Shown in pieces: positions 1-8,675 of a stretch of 40,382 bases of DNA. Origin of the DNA: an uncultured Eubacterium sp. (GTDB lineage Bacteria; Bacillota; Clostridia; Lachnospirales; Lachnospiraceae). The first letter of the stretch is position 1; every line of letters starts with the position of its first letter. The stretch spans positions 1 through 40,382 of the forward strand of contig CAKREL010000008.1 in the NCBI GenBank assembly GCA_934317205.1. The letters are read 5' to 3'. The position numbers and the translations under genes were made by a program. The notes under the pieces were generated by a model, which had not been told where the DNA came from, did no database searches, and saw only the letters and a list, made by a program, of their open reading frames with translations.

Positions 1-45
1 CAGCTGTTGGCTCAAACACACTCCCGCAGTCGGGCTATGCTCACT

Positions 46-190
46 TCGATAACGAAAATTGCCCTACCGTCTTGTCCTTGGATGTTTTTCTTTTTATTCC
101 ATTTACACAGTGGCTCACATGCCACATGCACATTTACAGCTATGGGGAAAACAGCACTATGCTGTGCATGCAGATTTACACAATGTATAG
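46..190. repeat. Degenerate intergenic repeat, related to the right end of the window
   Basis: A stretch starting CGATAACGAAAAT and continuing with CTACCG, CTTG and CCTTGGA is shared in the same order with 39804-39838. A second shared block follows (GTGGC...CATGC...GCAGATTTACA, about 111-180), matched at about 39870-39942. It contains a small hairpin (GTGGC, 6 nt, GCCAC at 112-127). No convincing gene lies here; the only ORF is short and has no ribosome binding site. Function unknown. Confidence 0.5.
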
Positions 191-263
191 TAACATTTCA
201 AGAATGCCCTCATCTTCTTGAAGCGTGATGCGCGTCATGCAACGCATGACATAATTCGCTTGG

Positions 264-401
264 ATCAGTCAATCATTTATAGCTGAAATAGCAAAATCGG
301 AGAAAATTATCTCGGTGAGCGATTAAGCGAACGACTGAGTTTCACAAGGTTTTGCGCGAGTGGAAGACGACCATCTTTTATAGGTGTCAAGAACGAGCGC
401 A
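264..401. repeat. Structured repeat, copy R1
   Basis: This segment recurs at 488-626 with a period of 224 bp and high identity by eye. Shared blocks include ATCAGTCAATCATTTATAGC, GCGAACGACTGAG and GCGCGAGTGGAAGACGACC. Complementary blocks (GCGC...GCGC and GAC...GTC) suggest a folded RNA or DNA. Unlike R2, this copy has no closing inverted arm; another repeat begins at 401. No coding potential was recognised. Confidence 0.65.
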
Positions 402-483
402 TTCAAGTCGAACGCACGTGAGACTTGGTGCGTGATTCTGGTCAGCGTAAGCTGACATATTCATCTCAGAATCACTGCACATC
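401..483 (+). repeat. Dispersed structured repeat, copy A (about 80 bp)
   Basis: This is one of three copies (others at 20474-20535 and 20899-20980). It can fold into two hairpins: AAGTC/GACTT around a 12-nt loop, then a long stem GTGATTCTG/CAGAATCAC enclosing GTCAGC-GTAA-GCTGAC, whose loop is a GNRA-type tetraloop. GTGC/GCAC extends the outer stem with a one-base bulge. It lies exactly between R1 and R2. The strand is arbitrary. Confidence 0.7.
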
Positions 484-487
484 TTGA

Positions 488-626
488 ATCAGTCAATCAT
501 TTATAGCTGAAATAGCAAAATCAGAGAAAGTTTCCTCGACGAACGATTCAGCGAACGACTGAGTTTTGCGAGTTTTGCGCGAGTGGAAGACGACCAGCTT
601 TTATAGGAGTCGAAAACGAGCGCGAT
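488..626. repeat. Structured repeat, copy R2
   Basis: Second copy of the element at 264-401. It begins five bases after repeat copy A ends and keeps the same conserved blocks, with substitutions that often preserve pairing. Unlike R1 it sits inside a long inverted repeat (514-537 with 667-689). Confidence 0.65.
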
Positions 627-689
627 AAAACCGAAGCAAAACGAAGGTAGTGAGTGTCTAGTGAGTGAGGAAACTTCTCTGATTTTGCT
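514..689. repeat. Long inverted repeat enclosing R2
   Basis: The arm at 514-537 (AGCAAAATCAGAGAA then AGTTTCCTC) is complementary to 667-689 apart from one extra A. The loop is about 130 nt and contains most of R2. It lies 32 bp beyond the stop codon of the ABC exporter gene. A U-tract after the stem is lacking on both strands, so it is not a standard terminator. It could be a mobile-element remnant or a structured RNA. Confidence 0.6.
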
Positions 690-721
690 TTCAAATATTT
701 ATTAAATTTTAACCATTACTT

Positions 722-2584
722 CTACTCGGCGAACTGGCTGTTGTACAGATCTGCATAGAATCCACCCTGTGCCAGCAGTTCGACATGGGATCCCTGCTCA
801 ATAATGTCGCCATCTTTCATAACAAGAATCATATCCGCATTTTTGATCGTAGACAATCGATGTGCTATTACGAAACTGGTCCGTCCCTTCATCAGATTAT
901 CCATAGCACTCTGAATCAGTTCCTCGGTTCTTGTATCAACCGAAGATGTCGCTTCATCCAGAATCAAGATACGGTTATCTGCCAGTATCGCACGGGCAAT
1001 AGTGAGCAGCTGTTTCTGCCCCTGGGAAATATTACTTGCATCCTCATTAAGCTCCATCTCATATCCCCCCGGCAGTGTCCGGATAAAATGATCTGCATGC
1101 GCTGCTTTTGCTGCTTCAATGACTTCTTCGTCTGTAGCATCCAGACGGCCGTAACGGATATTTTCCATAATACTTCCTTTAAAGAGCCAGGTATCCTGCA
1201 ATACCATTCCAAAAGCATCTCTCAGTTCCCTGCGGTTGAAATCGCGGATATCGTGGCCATCAATGCAGATGGAACCACTGTTTACATCATAGAAGCGCAT
1301 CAGCAGTTTTACGATCGTCGTTTTACCTGCGCCAGTCGGTCCAACAATGGCAATCTTCTGGCCAGCTGTTGCCTGTGCACTGAAATCATGAATGATCATC
1401 TGATCTGGATCATAACCAAAGCTTACATGATCAAATGTTACATTTCCGATTACCTTTGTCACATCCGCAGGTTTCTCTACCATCTGATCTTCTTCTTTTT
1501 CTTCCAGAAATTCAAATACACGCTCTGCAGCGGCCGCCATAGACTGTACCTGGTTTGTCACCTGTGCAATCTGCTGGATTGGCTGTGTAAAACTCTTAAC
1601 GTACTGAATAAACGCCTGAATATCACCGATTGTGATAATCCCACGGATGGCCAGCATACCACCACTCAATGCTACCGCTGCATAACCAAGGTTTCCAATA
1701 AACTGCATGATCGGCATCATGATTCCGGAAAGGAACTGAGATTTCCATGCTGATGTATACAGAATATCATTCGTCTGGTTAAATTGAGCAATCATCTCAT
1801 CTTCTTTGTTATATGCTTTGATGATCAGATGACCGCCATAGCTTTCCTCTACCTGACCATTAATATGCCCAAGGTATTCCTGCTGAGTGATAAAATGTTT
1901 CTGTGATTTTTTGACAACCAGTGATACACAAAAGCCGGAAACCGGAAGCACAACCAGTGCGATCAGTGTCATCAGCGGAGAGATACTAAGCATCATCACA
2001 AGCACACCAATGATCGTTGCCGTAGATGTAATAATCTGAGTCACACTCTGGTTTAAGCCCATACCAAGAGTATCCACATCATTGGTGATTCTGGATAATA
2101 CTTCACCATAAGTACGGCTTTCAAAATATTTCATTGGCATGCGATTGATTTTTTCTGTAATTTCTTTTCGCATCCGGTAACAGATTTTCTGTGTAATACC
2201 GGTCATGATCCATCCCTGAAGAAAACTCAAGACAGAGCTGAGCAGGTATAAACCAAGTACAAACAGCAGAATTTTTCCTATATAAGAAAAATCAATTCCT
2301 CCGGTTCCGGCCACTTTCGCCATCAGACCACTGGCCAGCGCTGTCGTTGCTTTCCCCAGAACCTTCGGTCCTGCGACGCTGAATACAGTAGAGCAGGCAG
2401 CTATAATCATGACAAACACAACTGCAATCTTATATTTTCCCATATAGCGGAGCATTTTTCCGATAGAACCTTTAAAATCCTTCGCTTTTTCTCCTGGAGC
2501 CATGCCGCGGCCGCCATGTCCCATCGGACCGCCCATTCCACGTTTTGGTCTGGAAGCGGAATTTGTATTTCTCTCATTACTCAT
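722..2584 (-). CDS. ABC exporter subunit with the intact catalytic site (heterodimeric multidrug/lipid type)
   Basis: A fused membrane and ATPase half-transporter of 620 residues. The N-terminus is Gly/Met-rich, followed by a six-helix exporter domain. The ATPase domain has Walker A GPTGAGKTT near residue 413, signature NISQGQKQ near 513, Walker B LILDEATSSVD near 535 and the His switch in IAHRLST. The signature is SQGQ rather than SGGQ, while the Walker B glutamate is present. This is the usual pattern for the subunit of a heterodimeric exporter that supplies the active Walker B. I chose ATG 2584 because AGGAGG lies 9 nt upstream; the ATG at 2605 would place that site inside the gene. It overlaps the stop of the partner gene by 8 bp. 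Substrate unknown. Confidence 0.9.
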   Translation of the reverse strand: MSNERNTNSASRPKRGMGGPMGHGGRGMAPGEKAKDFKGSIGKMLRYMGKYKIAVVFVMIIAACSTVFSVAGPKVLGKATTALASGLMAKVAGTGGIDFSYIGKILLFVLGLYLLSSVLSFLQGWIMTGITQKICYRMRKEITEKINRMPMKYFESRTYGEVLSRITNDVDTLGMGLNQSVTQIITSTATIIGVLVMMLSISPLMTLIALVVLPVSGFCVSLVVKKSQKHFITQQEYLGHINGQVEESYGGHLIIKAYNKEDEMIAQFNQTNDILYTSAWKSQFLSGIMMPIMQFIGNLGYAAVALSGGMLAIRGIITIGDIQAFIQYVKSFTQPIQQIAQVTNQVQSMAAAAERVFEFLEEKEEDQMVEKPADVTKVIGNVTFDHVSFGYDPDQMIIHDFSAQATAGQKIAIVGPTGAGKTTIVKLLMRFYDVNSGSICIDGHDIRDFNRRELRDAFGMVLQDTWLFKGSIMENIRYGRLDATDEEVIEAAKAAHADHFIRTLPGGYEMELNEDASNISQGQKQLLTIARAILADNRILILDEATSSVDTRTEELIQSAMDNLMKGRTSFVIAHRLSTIKNADMILVMKDGDIIEQGSHVELLAQGGFYADLYNSQFAE

Positions 2585-4904
2585 GATCCTCTGCCTCCTC
2601 TCCATCTGTCAATCCAAGTTCTTTTGCAGACATCTGGGATTTTGCAATTTCCTGATATACTGTACAGTTTTTCATCAATTCCTCATGGGTGCCTTTTCCG
2701 ACAATGTGTCCCTCATCCAGAACCAGGATCTGATCCGCATGCAAAATTGTACTGATACGCTGTGCCACTATGATCACTGTACTATCCTCAACTGTGTCTG
2801 CCAGTGCTTTTCTCAATTTCGCATCTGTTTTCAGATCCAGTGCTGAAAAACTGTCGTCAAACACAAATATTTTCGGATGCTTTGCAATCGCACGGGCAAT
2901 GGCGAGACGCTGTTTTTGTCCTCCGGACACATTCGCTCCACCCTGTGCGATCGGTGCATCATATTTCTCTGCTTTTTCCTCAATAAATTCTTCTGCCTGT
3001 GCAATCCCGGCAGCCTGACGCACCTGTGCATCGGTCGCTTCTGCATTGCCAAAACGCAGGTTAGATGCAATCGTTCCTGAAAACAGCACACCTTTCTGCG
3101 GCACAAAACCAATCTGCTGACGCAGATCTTTCATTGAAAGTTTTCGAATATCAGTGCCATCCAGTGTGATGCTTCCCTCTGTCACATCATACAAACGCGG
3201 GATCAGATTTACGATCGTCGATTTACCACAGCCGGTGCTTCCGATGATTGCTGTAGTCTGCCCCGGATTTGCCGTAAAATCAATATCACAGATAGCCGGT
3301 TCTTTACTGCCAGGATAAGTGAAGTCAACATGATTAAATTTCAGAATACCGGAAGTATTTTCAATATGTTTCGGTTTTTCTGTTTCTTTAATGGAAATAT
3401 CCATATTCAGCACTTCGTCAATACGTTCTGCAGCCACACCGGCACGCGGAAGCATAACAGACATCATTGTCAGCATCAGGAATGCCATAACAATAAGCAT
3501 CGCATAGGTGATAAATGCAGTCATGGAACCAACCTGCATCACACCAAGGTCTATTTTCTTTGCTGCCACCCAGACAATAGCTACTGTCAGTGCATACATG
3601 ATAAGCATCATACCAGGCATCATCAGTGTCATTACACGGTTTGTAAAAAGCATCGTTTTCGTCAATTCACGGTTCACACCATCAAACCGTTCTTCCTCTT
3701 TATCTTCCCGTCGAAATGCACGGATAACCGGAAGTCCTGTCAGAATCTCTCTGGAAACAAGATTGACATCATCCACCTTTTCCTGCATCTGTTTGAATTT
3801 CGGCATTGCTACACTCATCAGGCTCATGACAAATGCAAAAATTATAATTACTGCCACCACGATCAGCCAACCCATTCCAGCCTTCGTCTGCACGACTTTG
3901 ATGATACCGCCAATACCGATGATTGGTGCATAAGCAAGCATGCGTAAAAAAATCGCTGTCACCATCTGAATCTGCTGCACGTCATTTGTACTTCTGGTGA
4001 TCAGAGATGCTGTAGAAAAATGCTCCATTTCTGCATTGGAAAAACGCATGACTTTCTCATATAATCTGCCACGCAGTGAGCGGCCCACGCCTGCTCCGAC
4101 TCTGGATGCCAGATAAGATACAAAAATGGCACAAGCCATCATCGCCGCTGCCAGTCCGGCCATCTGTAATCCTTTTTTCCACAAATATGCTGTCTGGATT
4201 TTTACAAGATCCAGTCCTGCTGCTTCATCACAGGCCGCTGCATACGCTGCTCCGGTAGAGCTCAGCATCGATTCTCCCATAGTATCCACCATATCCTGCA
4301 TAGACTCCCGCATGGAAAGCACCGTACCTTCATCCATCTGTCCGGAGGCAACCATTGCTTCAAAAATTGGGCGAACATCCACGCAGTTGACAGTTTGAGT
4401 ACTTCCATCATCCTGTTCAACTTCTTTTTCCGATACTTTCAGTTCCACGCCAAGCATCTGCCCGATCTGCTCCAGGCTCATCTGCTCATATACGGATACA
4501 TCCTGACCGGTCTGCTCTGCCAGCATTCCTTTGAACTGTTCTTCTTCCATCTGAGACATCTGGTCATTCAGGATCAACGGAATCGCAAATTCGGAATCCA
4601 GTTCAGCCAGGGTATCTTTGTCTGTTACAGAACACTTATAAGTATCATGCTTTGTTGCTTCATAACTTGAAGCCCATAACTGTTTTTCCTCTTTTGTCAT
4701 AAAAAGCTGTACATCACCATATTCCTCTGATGTCATCTCCTGCGGAAGAATATGCTCAATACCCTTGTTTTGAATACCCACATCAATGATATCAGCGGTA
4801 TACGTTGGCAGCGCCAGATCACAATACGCCTGGATCACAAGCACCGCAACGATCACAAGAATTGATTTCCAGTACGGAATCATGTTTTTAAAAATCTTTC
4901 TCAT
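2577..4904 (-). CDS. ABC exporter subunit with degenerate ATP site and large extracytoplasmic insert
   Basis: A 775-residue partner of the gene just downstream. It has Walker A GSTGCGKST (about residue 553), signature NVSGGQKQR (about 653) and Walker B FVFDDSFSALD (about 676). Here Asp replaces the catalytic Glu, and the switch motif reads VAQRIST, with Gln in place of His. Together with the SQGQ signature of the other subunit, this predicts one degenerate and one canonical ATP site, as known for BmrC/BmrD-type exporters. Roughly 180 residues (about 45-230, acidic, rich in Gln and Met) are inserted between the first and second membrane helices and should lie outside the membrane. The usual loop there is a few dozen residues. 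The start overlaps the MarR gene by 17 bp, indicating one operon. Confidence 0.9.
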   Translation of the reverse strand: MRKIFKNMIPYWKSILVIVAVLVIQAYCDLALPTYTADIIDVGIQNKGIEHILPQEMTSEEYGDVQLFMTKEEKQLWASSYEATKHDTYKCSVTDKDTLAELDSEFAIPLILNDQMSQMEEEQFKGMLAEQTGQDVSVYEQMSLEQIGQMLGVELKVSEKEVEQDDGSTQTVNCVDVRPIFEAMVASGQMDEGTVLSMRESMQDMVDTMGESMLSSTGAAYAAACDEAAGLDLVKIQTAYLWKKGLQMAGLAAAMMACAIFVSYLASRVGAGVGRSLRGRLYEKVMRFSNAEMEHFSTASLITRSTNDVQQIQMVTAIFLRMLAYAPIIGIGGIIKVVQTKAGMGWLIVVAVIIIFAFVMSLMSVAMPKFKQMQEKVDDVNLVSREILTGLPVIRAFRREDKEEERFDGVNRELTKTMLFTNRVMTLMMPGMMLIMYALTVAIVWVAAKKIDLGVMQVGSMTAFITYAMLIVMAFLMLTMMSVMLPRAGVAAERIDEVLNMDISIKETEKPKHIENTSGILKFNHVDFTYPGSKEPAICDIDFTANPGQTTAIIGSTGCGKSTIVNLIPRLYDVTEGSITLDGTDIRKLSMKDLRQQIGFVPQKGVLFSGTIASNLRFGNAEATDAQVRQAAGIAQAEEFIEEKAEKYDAPIAQGGANVSGGQKQRLAIARAIAKHPKIFVFDDSFSALDLKTDAKLRKALADTVEDSTVIIVAQRISTILHADQILVLDEGHIVGKGTHEELMKNCTVYQEIAKSQMSAKELGLTDGEEAEDHE

Positions 4905-5478
4905 TTCCGCGATTTCCTTTCTTCACCTTTTTCTGGCTTTCTCTGATTTTCTCCAGTTCTTCTTTTGCCAGATCATATTGCTGATAGATATATCTCACAA
5001 GCCGTGCCATTTCTTCTTTATCCGTTTTTTCAAACACACGACGGATAAATTCATTCATAATATCATTGGATTCCTGTAACACTTCCTGCCCTGCTTCTGT
5101 AATTTCCACCAGTGTATTTCTGCGATCTTTCTGATCCACAAAACGTCTGACATATTCTTTTTCTTCCAGTGCCTTAATGCTGCGGGAGACAGCAGGTGGC
5201 AGCGCATGGGTATATTCAGCAAGTTCTGACATCTTCACCCCGTGCTCCGAACCGATCTTCTTCTGCACATGATAAATACCATTCATCAGCACAAATTCAC
5301 CTTTATTCAGATGTGGTAGAATGCTGCTGATATTCAGTTTACGAAATACGTGCAGCGCTTCCCACACGTTCTGTTCCATATGATCCATATGTCCCATGCA
5401 ATCAAAGTGATTCCCGCAATCTGTAAAATCAGATTGCTCTTTTTCCTTTTTCTGTTCTTTATTTACTTTATCTTCCAT
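4888..5478 (-). CDS. MarR-family transcriptional regulator of the adjacent exporter
   Basis: A winged-helix MarR protein of about 196 residues. A charged N-terminal tail of some 40 residues precedes the helix-turn-helix region (SELAEYTHALPPAVSRSIKA) and wing (KEYVRRFVDQKDRR). The first gene of a three-gene operon with both ABC subunits, it is expected to repress its own operon until a ligand binds. The start is uncertain. The longest frame begins with GTG at 5517, but AGGAGG lies inside it; that site is 6 nt before TTG 5487 and 14 nt before ATG 5478. I list the ATG; TTG 5487 is equally plausible. Two matching palindromes lie in its promoter. Confidence 0.88.
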   Translation of the reverse strand: MEDKVNKEQKKEKEQSDFTDCGNHFDCMGHMDHMEQNVWEALHVFRKLNISSILPHLNKGEFVLMNGIYHVQKKIGSEHGVKMSELAEYTHALPPAVSRSIKALEEKEYVRRFVDQKDRRNTLVEITEAGQEVLQESNDIMNEFIRRVFEKTDKEEMARLVRYIYQQYDLAKEELEKIRESQKKVKKGNRGNEKDF

Positions 5479-5528
5479 AACTCCCAAAAAATCCTCCTTT
5501 CCAAGTAATATACTCACCCTTCCATTAC

Positions 5529-5587
5529 TTAACAGTGTTAATCATTAACTATTGGCAAATATTAACACTGTTAAATATTTTTGTCAA
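5529..5587 (-). promoter_or_regulatory. Promoter of the MarR-ABC operon with two operator palindromes
   Basis: On the minus strand, TTGACA (5587-5582), 17 bp, TAATAT (5564-5559). A palindrome TTAACA-N-TGTTAA at 5562-5574 lies between and over these boxes. A second copy at 5529-5541 lies downstream of the -10 box. Their centres are 33 bp apart, about three helical turns, so two dimers would bind the same face. This fits MarR autorepression; binding itself is inferred. Confidence 0.8.
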
Positions 5588-5716
5588 CAAGAAGAGGAAC
5601 GATCAATTCTTAAATAATTATAAAATAGTACTATTGACACATACTATTTTTATATTTAAAAAATCAACTGTTCCTCTTTTGTATCCAGTTATTCTATTTG
5701 TTTTTCACCTGACAGA

Positions 5717-7687
5717 TCAGAACTTTTCTACCAGCATACCACTTCGATAAGCCTGCAGCAATTCTTCCAGCTCCGAGATATTTTCCCGCAGTACTTTACC
5801 TGTATCAGTATCGTTTACTGTCTTTCTTTTCACCACATTCTGTTCCATAACAATATGAGAATGAATACAAGTCTCATTCAAAACGGTATCTTCCATAGAA
5901 GTAAATGGTTCATGTGCAGCCAGCACAAGACCGTAGGAGTTGTAGATCAGCGTATAACCCGCAATCCCTGTCTTTTGCTGGTATGCTTTAGAAAATCCGC
6001 CATCGATGATCAGCAGTTTTCCGCCACATTTTACCGGAGACTCGCCTTTTTTCACAATAACCGGAATATGACCGTTGATGATGTGTGCTCCCTGTACCGG
6101 AAGTCCGAATTCTTTCAGAATCTTATCCACGATCTCTTCCTTCTCAAACAAACGGTAATAAGCATTTTTGGGTTCCTCATGCGTTTCCTTGTCATCGATA
6201 AAGTAACGCTCAAAGGTAGCCATACGTTCCTTTCCAAATACCGGGGAATGCTTATTTTTCCAGATAAACCAAAGAATATCTTCACCGCGTTTCTTGTCCA
6301 CCGGATCAATAGAATAGTAACCTTTTCTGGCATAATGCTCCAAAATATCATACAGAGCTTTTCCACTGTAAGTTTTTCCATAAATATTGACTTTCATGAA
6401 GCTGCCATCGTCATTCATCGGCACACAGCCATGGTACAAAAGGTTTCCATTATATACTTTATAAAGACTGCCCTTTGTATATAGAAAACGGATGTGGCGC
6501 TGCAGACGCTCGCTGCCAAGGAAGCTGTTCTTCAGACGCTCTACCACATCTTCTTCCTGCTGGGTCAATTTATACGGATCCTTCGGATCGACTGTCGGGA
6601 AATAAGTATCATTCAATGGATACTCCTTCCCATTCAATTTGATCGTTCCATTTTTGTAATCAATCTTATCCAGAAGCAGGCGTTCCTTCATATCCCATTC
6701 CGGATGTTCCTTGATCAGCTGACCTTCCACTTTAAATTGGATCACTGTGATAGCTTTGTGCATCATGGCATCCATTTCTGCATAATCACGGTCATATTCC
6801 TTATCATCATCCCGGACATGAACATTAAATGTCTTGCTCGTATGCCCCTGATAACAATCCATGGCCAGACGCATCAGCGGGATCATGTTGATACCATAAG
6901 CATCTTCCAAAATAGACAGATTTCCATATCGTGCAGAAATACGCAACATATTGCACATACAAGCTACCGATCCTGCTGCTGCACCCATCCAGAGAATATC
7001 GTGGTTTCCCCACTGAATATCCACAGAATGGTGTTTCATCAGATCATCCATGATCAAATGCGGATAGGGTCCTCTGTCAAAAATATCCCCAACTACATGC
7101 AGATGATCCACAGTAAAACGCCGGATCAGATAACAGAAATCAGCAATCAGCTGAGCAGCTCTTCCGGTATGGATAACAGTATTGATTATTTCATTATAAT
7201 AAGCTTCCTGATCTGTCACATCCGGTCTGCCAGTCATCAACTCCTCGATAATATATGCAAAATCTTTTGGTAATGATTTACGCACCTTGGAACGAGTATA
7301 TTTTGATGATGCATTTTTACATACACGGATCAGGCGGAAAATCGTCACTTTGTACCAATCTTCCAGATTTTCCCGCACGGTCAGTTTTCCCTCGATCTGT
7401 TTGATTTTTAACTCCGGATAATAGATCAAAGTTGCCAGTGTACGTTTCTCCGGAATTCCCAGTGAGCTTCCAAATTCATCTTCGATTTTTCGCTGTACTG
7501 CACCGGAACCATTGCACATTACATGGCGGAACTGCTCATACTCCCCATGAACATCCGTGATGAAGTGCTCTGTCGCTTTCGGCAGACTTAAGATTGCTTT
7601 CAGATTGACAATCTCTGTCGCCGCTGCCGCAATATTAGGATATTGCGTTGCCAGTACTTTTAAGTACTTGATGTCTGCATTTTCCAT
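5717..7687 (-). CDS. fbp: Fructose-1,6-bisphosphatase, class III
   Basis: Hydrolyses fructose 1,6-bisphosphate to fructose 6-phosphate in gluconeogenesis. The 656-residue length is normal for the class III enzyme of Firmicutes, which has a calcineurin-type metallophosphatase core. Metal-site motifs are visible: DVHGEY (about residue 45), GDIFDRGPYPH (about 198) and GNHD (about 225). A later His-containing block, INGHIPV, is also present. It lies 115 bp downstream of dapB on the same strand and may be read through from that operon. AAGGGGG precedes the ATG by about 10 nt. Confidence 0.95.
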   Translation of the reverse strand: MENADIKYLKVLATQYPNIAAAATEIVNLKAILSLPKATEHFITDVHGEYEQFRHVMCNGSGAVQRKIEDEFGSSLGIPEKRTLATLIYYPELKIKQIEGKLTVRENLEDWYKVTIFRLIRVCKNASSKYTRSKVRKSLPKDFAYIIEELMTGRPDVTDQEAYYNEIINTVIHTGRAAQLIADFCYLIRRFTVDHLHVVGDIFDRGPYPHLIMDDLMKHHSVDIQWGNHDILWMGAAAGSVACMCNMLRISARYGNLSILEDAYGINMIPLMRLAMDCYQGHTSKTFNVHVRDDDKEYDRDYAEMDAMMHKAITVIQFKVEGQLIKEHPEWDMKERLLLDKIDYKNGTIKLNGKEYPLNDTYFPTVDPKDPYKLTQQEEDVVERLKNSFLGSERLQRHIRFLYTKGSLYKVYNGNLLYHGCVPMNDDGSFMKVNIYGKTYSGKALYDILEHYARKGYYSIDPVDKKRGEDILWFIWKNKHSPVFGKERMATFERYFIDDKETHEEPKNAYYRLFEKEEIVDKILKEFGLPVQGAHIINGHIPVIVKKGESPVKCGGKLLIIDGGFSKAYQQKTGIAGYTLIYNSYGLVLAAHEPFTSMEDTVLNETCIHSHIVMEQNVVKRKTVNDTDTGKVLRENISELEELLQAYRSGMLVEKF

Positions 7688-7802
7688 GCCAGATAGTCCC
7701 CCTTATATTATATTCCCGAATGTCTCAGCATTCTTACTGTAAGATGCGTATCATGTAACAAATGCACGCCTTATTTTCTGCGCATCTGTGCAAATCGCTT
7801 TG

Positions 7803-8564
7803 CTACTTGCTTTTGATCACATCTGCCATTCCGTAAAATCCGGCTGGTTTTCCTGCCAGATATTTTGCAGCCTCAATGGCTCCCTTACCAAAGATGGCTT
7901 TGGAATATGCAGTGTGTTTAAATGTAATGACCTCATCTGTTCCTGCGAAAATCACTTCATGCTCGCCAACGATATTACCACCGCGAACAGCCTGAATGCC
8001 AATCTCATATTTTTCACGTTTTTTGCGCTCCTGTGAGCGGTCATACTTATAAGAATAAGCATCATCTAATGCTTCGTTCATGGAATCAGCCAGAGCGATC
8101 GCTGTTCCACTCGGAGCATCCAGTTTCTGGTTGTGGTGCTTCTCTACGATCTCTATATCAAATCCAGCCGGTGCAAGTACTTTTGCTGCGGTCTGAAGAA
8201 GCTCCATTAATGTATTTACTCCAAGAGACATGTTGGCTGATTTTAATACAGCTACTTTTTCACTGGATGTTTTTAACAATGCTTCCTGCTCTGCTGAAAG
8301 TCCTGTAGTGCATACAACGACCGGTATCTGATGCTCCACACTATATGCCATTAGTGTATCGATGCAGCTGACATGGGAAAAATCGATAATTGCCTCTGCC
8401 GCAACGTCACAATCTGCAATATTGGCAAATACAGGATAACCATAGTGCTGCTCAGTATTGATGTCAATACCTGCTACGATAGCAATCTCCGGATCTTTCT
8501 CACACAGATCACTGATCACATGTCCCATATGTCCGTTACATCCATTCATTATTACTTTTGTCAT
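7803..8564 (-). CDS. dapB: 4-hydroxy-tetrahydrodipicolinate reductase
   Basis: Second dedicated enzyme of lysine and diaminopimelate synthesis; reduces hydroxytetrahydrodipicolinate with NAD(P)H. The 253 residues are typical. The N-terminal nucleotide-binding loop GCNGHMG is at residues 8-14, and the substrate signature KHHNQKLDAPSGTA lies near 140. It follows dapA on the same strand with a GC-rich hairpin in the 110-bp gap, so it is probably in the same lysine-riboswitch-controlled unit. Its last codons coincide with a degenerate copy of a dispersed repeat (about 7777-7812). The ribosome binding site is GGAGG upstream of the ATG. Confidence 0.96.
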   Translation of the reverse strand: MTKVIMNGCNGHMGHVISDLCEKDPEIAIVAGIDINTEQHYGYPVFANIADCDVAAEAIIDFSHVSCIDTLMAYSVEHQIPVVVCTTGLSAEQEALLKTSSEKVAVLKSANMSLGVNTLMELLQTAAKVLAPAGFDIEIVEKHHNQKLDAPSGTAIALADSMNEALDDAYSYKYDRSQERKKREKYEIGIQAVRGGNIVGEHEVIFAGTDEVITFKHTAYSKAIFGKGAIEAAKYLAGKPAGFYGMADVIKSK

Positions 8565-8602
8565 AGTCTGCTTCCTCCGTAATGCTCCTATTTAGTATAA
8601 TA

Positions 8603-8623
8603 CCCCCGCACGTCATGCGGGGG
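8603..8623. other. GC-rich hairpin between dapA and dapB
   Basis: A perfect 8-bp stem CCCCCGCA/TGCGGGGG with a 5-nt loop. On the transcribed minus strand it is followed by TATTATAC rather than a U-tract, so it is not a standard terminator. It could tune dapB expression or protect mRNA ends. Confidence 0.6.
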
Positions 8624-8675
8624 CAATAGTTTTTCATGTTTTTTATTATATTCACGATGAGTGAACTGTCATTTT

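Noticed and set aside
7..228. 73-codon plus-strand frame at the left edge
   Set aside because: Cys- and Phe-rich low-quality translation with no ribosome binding site; the DNA is a degenerate structured repeat shared with the right edge.
401..483. Possible 16S rRNA fragment, because of the string CAAGTCGAACGC
   Set aside because: Only about 11 bases resemble the 16S V1 region; the rest does not match rRNA and folds into its own hairpins.
264..690. CRISPR array
   Set aside because: There are only two long repeats with dissimilar content between them, no short regular repeats and no cas genes.
785..1753. Long plus-strand reading frame opposite the ABC exporter gene
   Set aside because: It is the antisense shadow of a clear ABC transporter, with no ribosome binding site and no recognisable domain. 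The same holds for the antisense frames across fbp, dapL, glnA and the repeat proteins.
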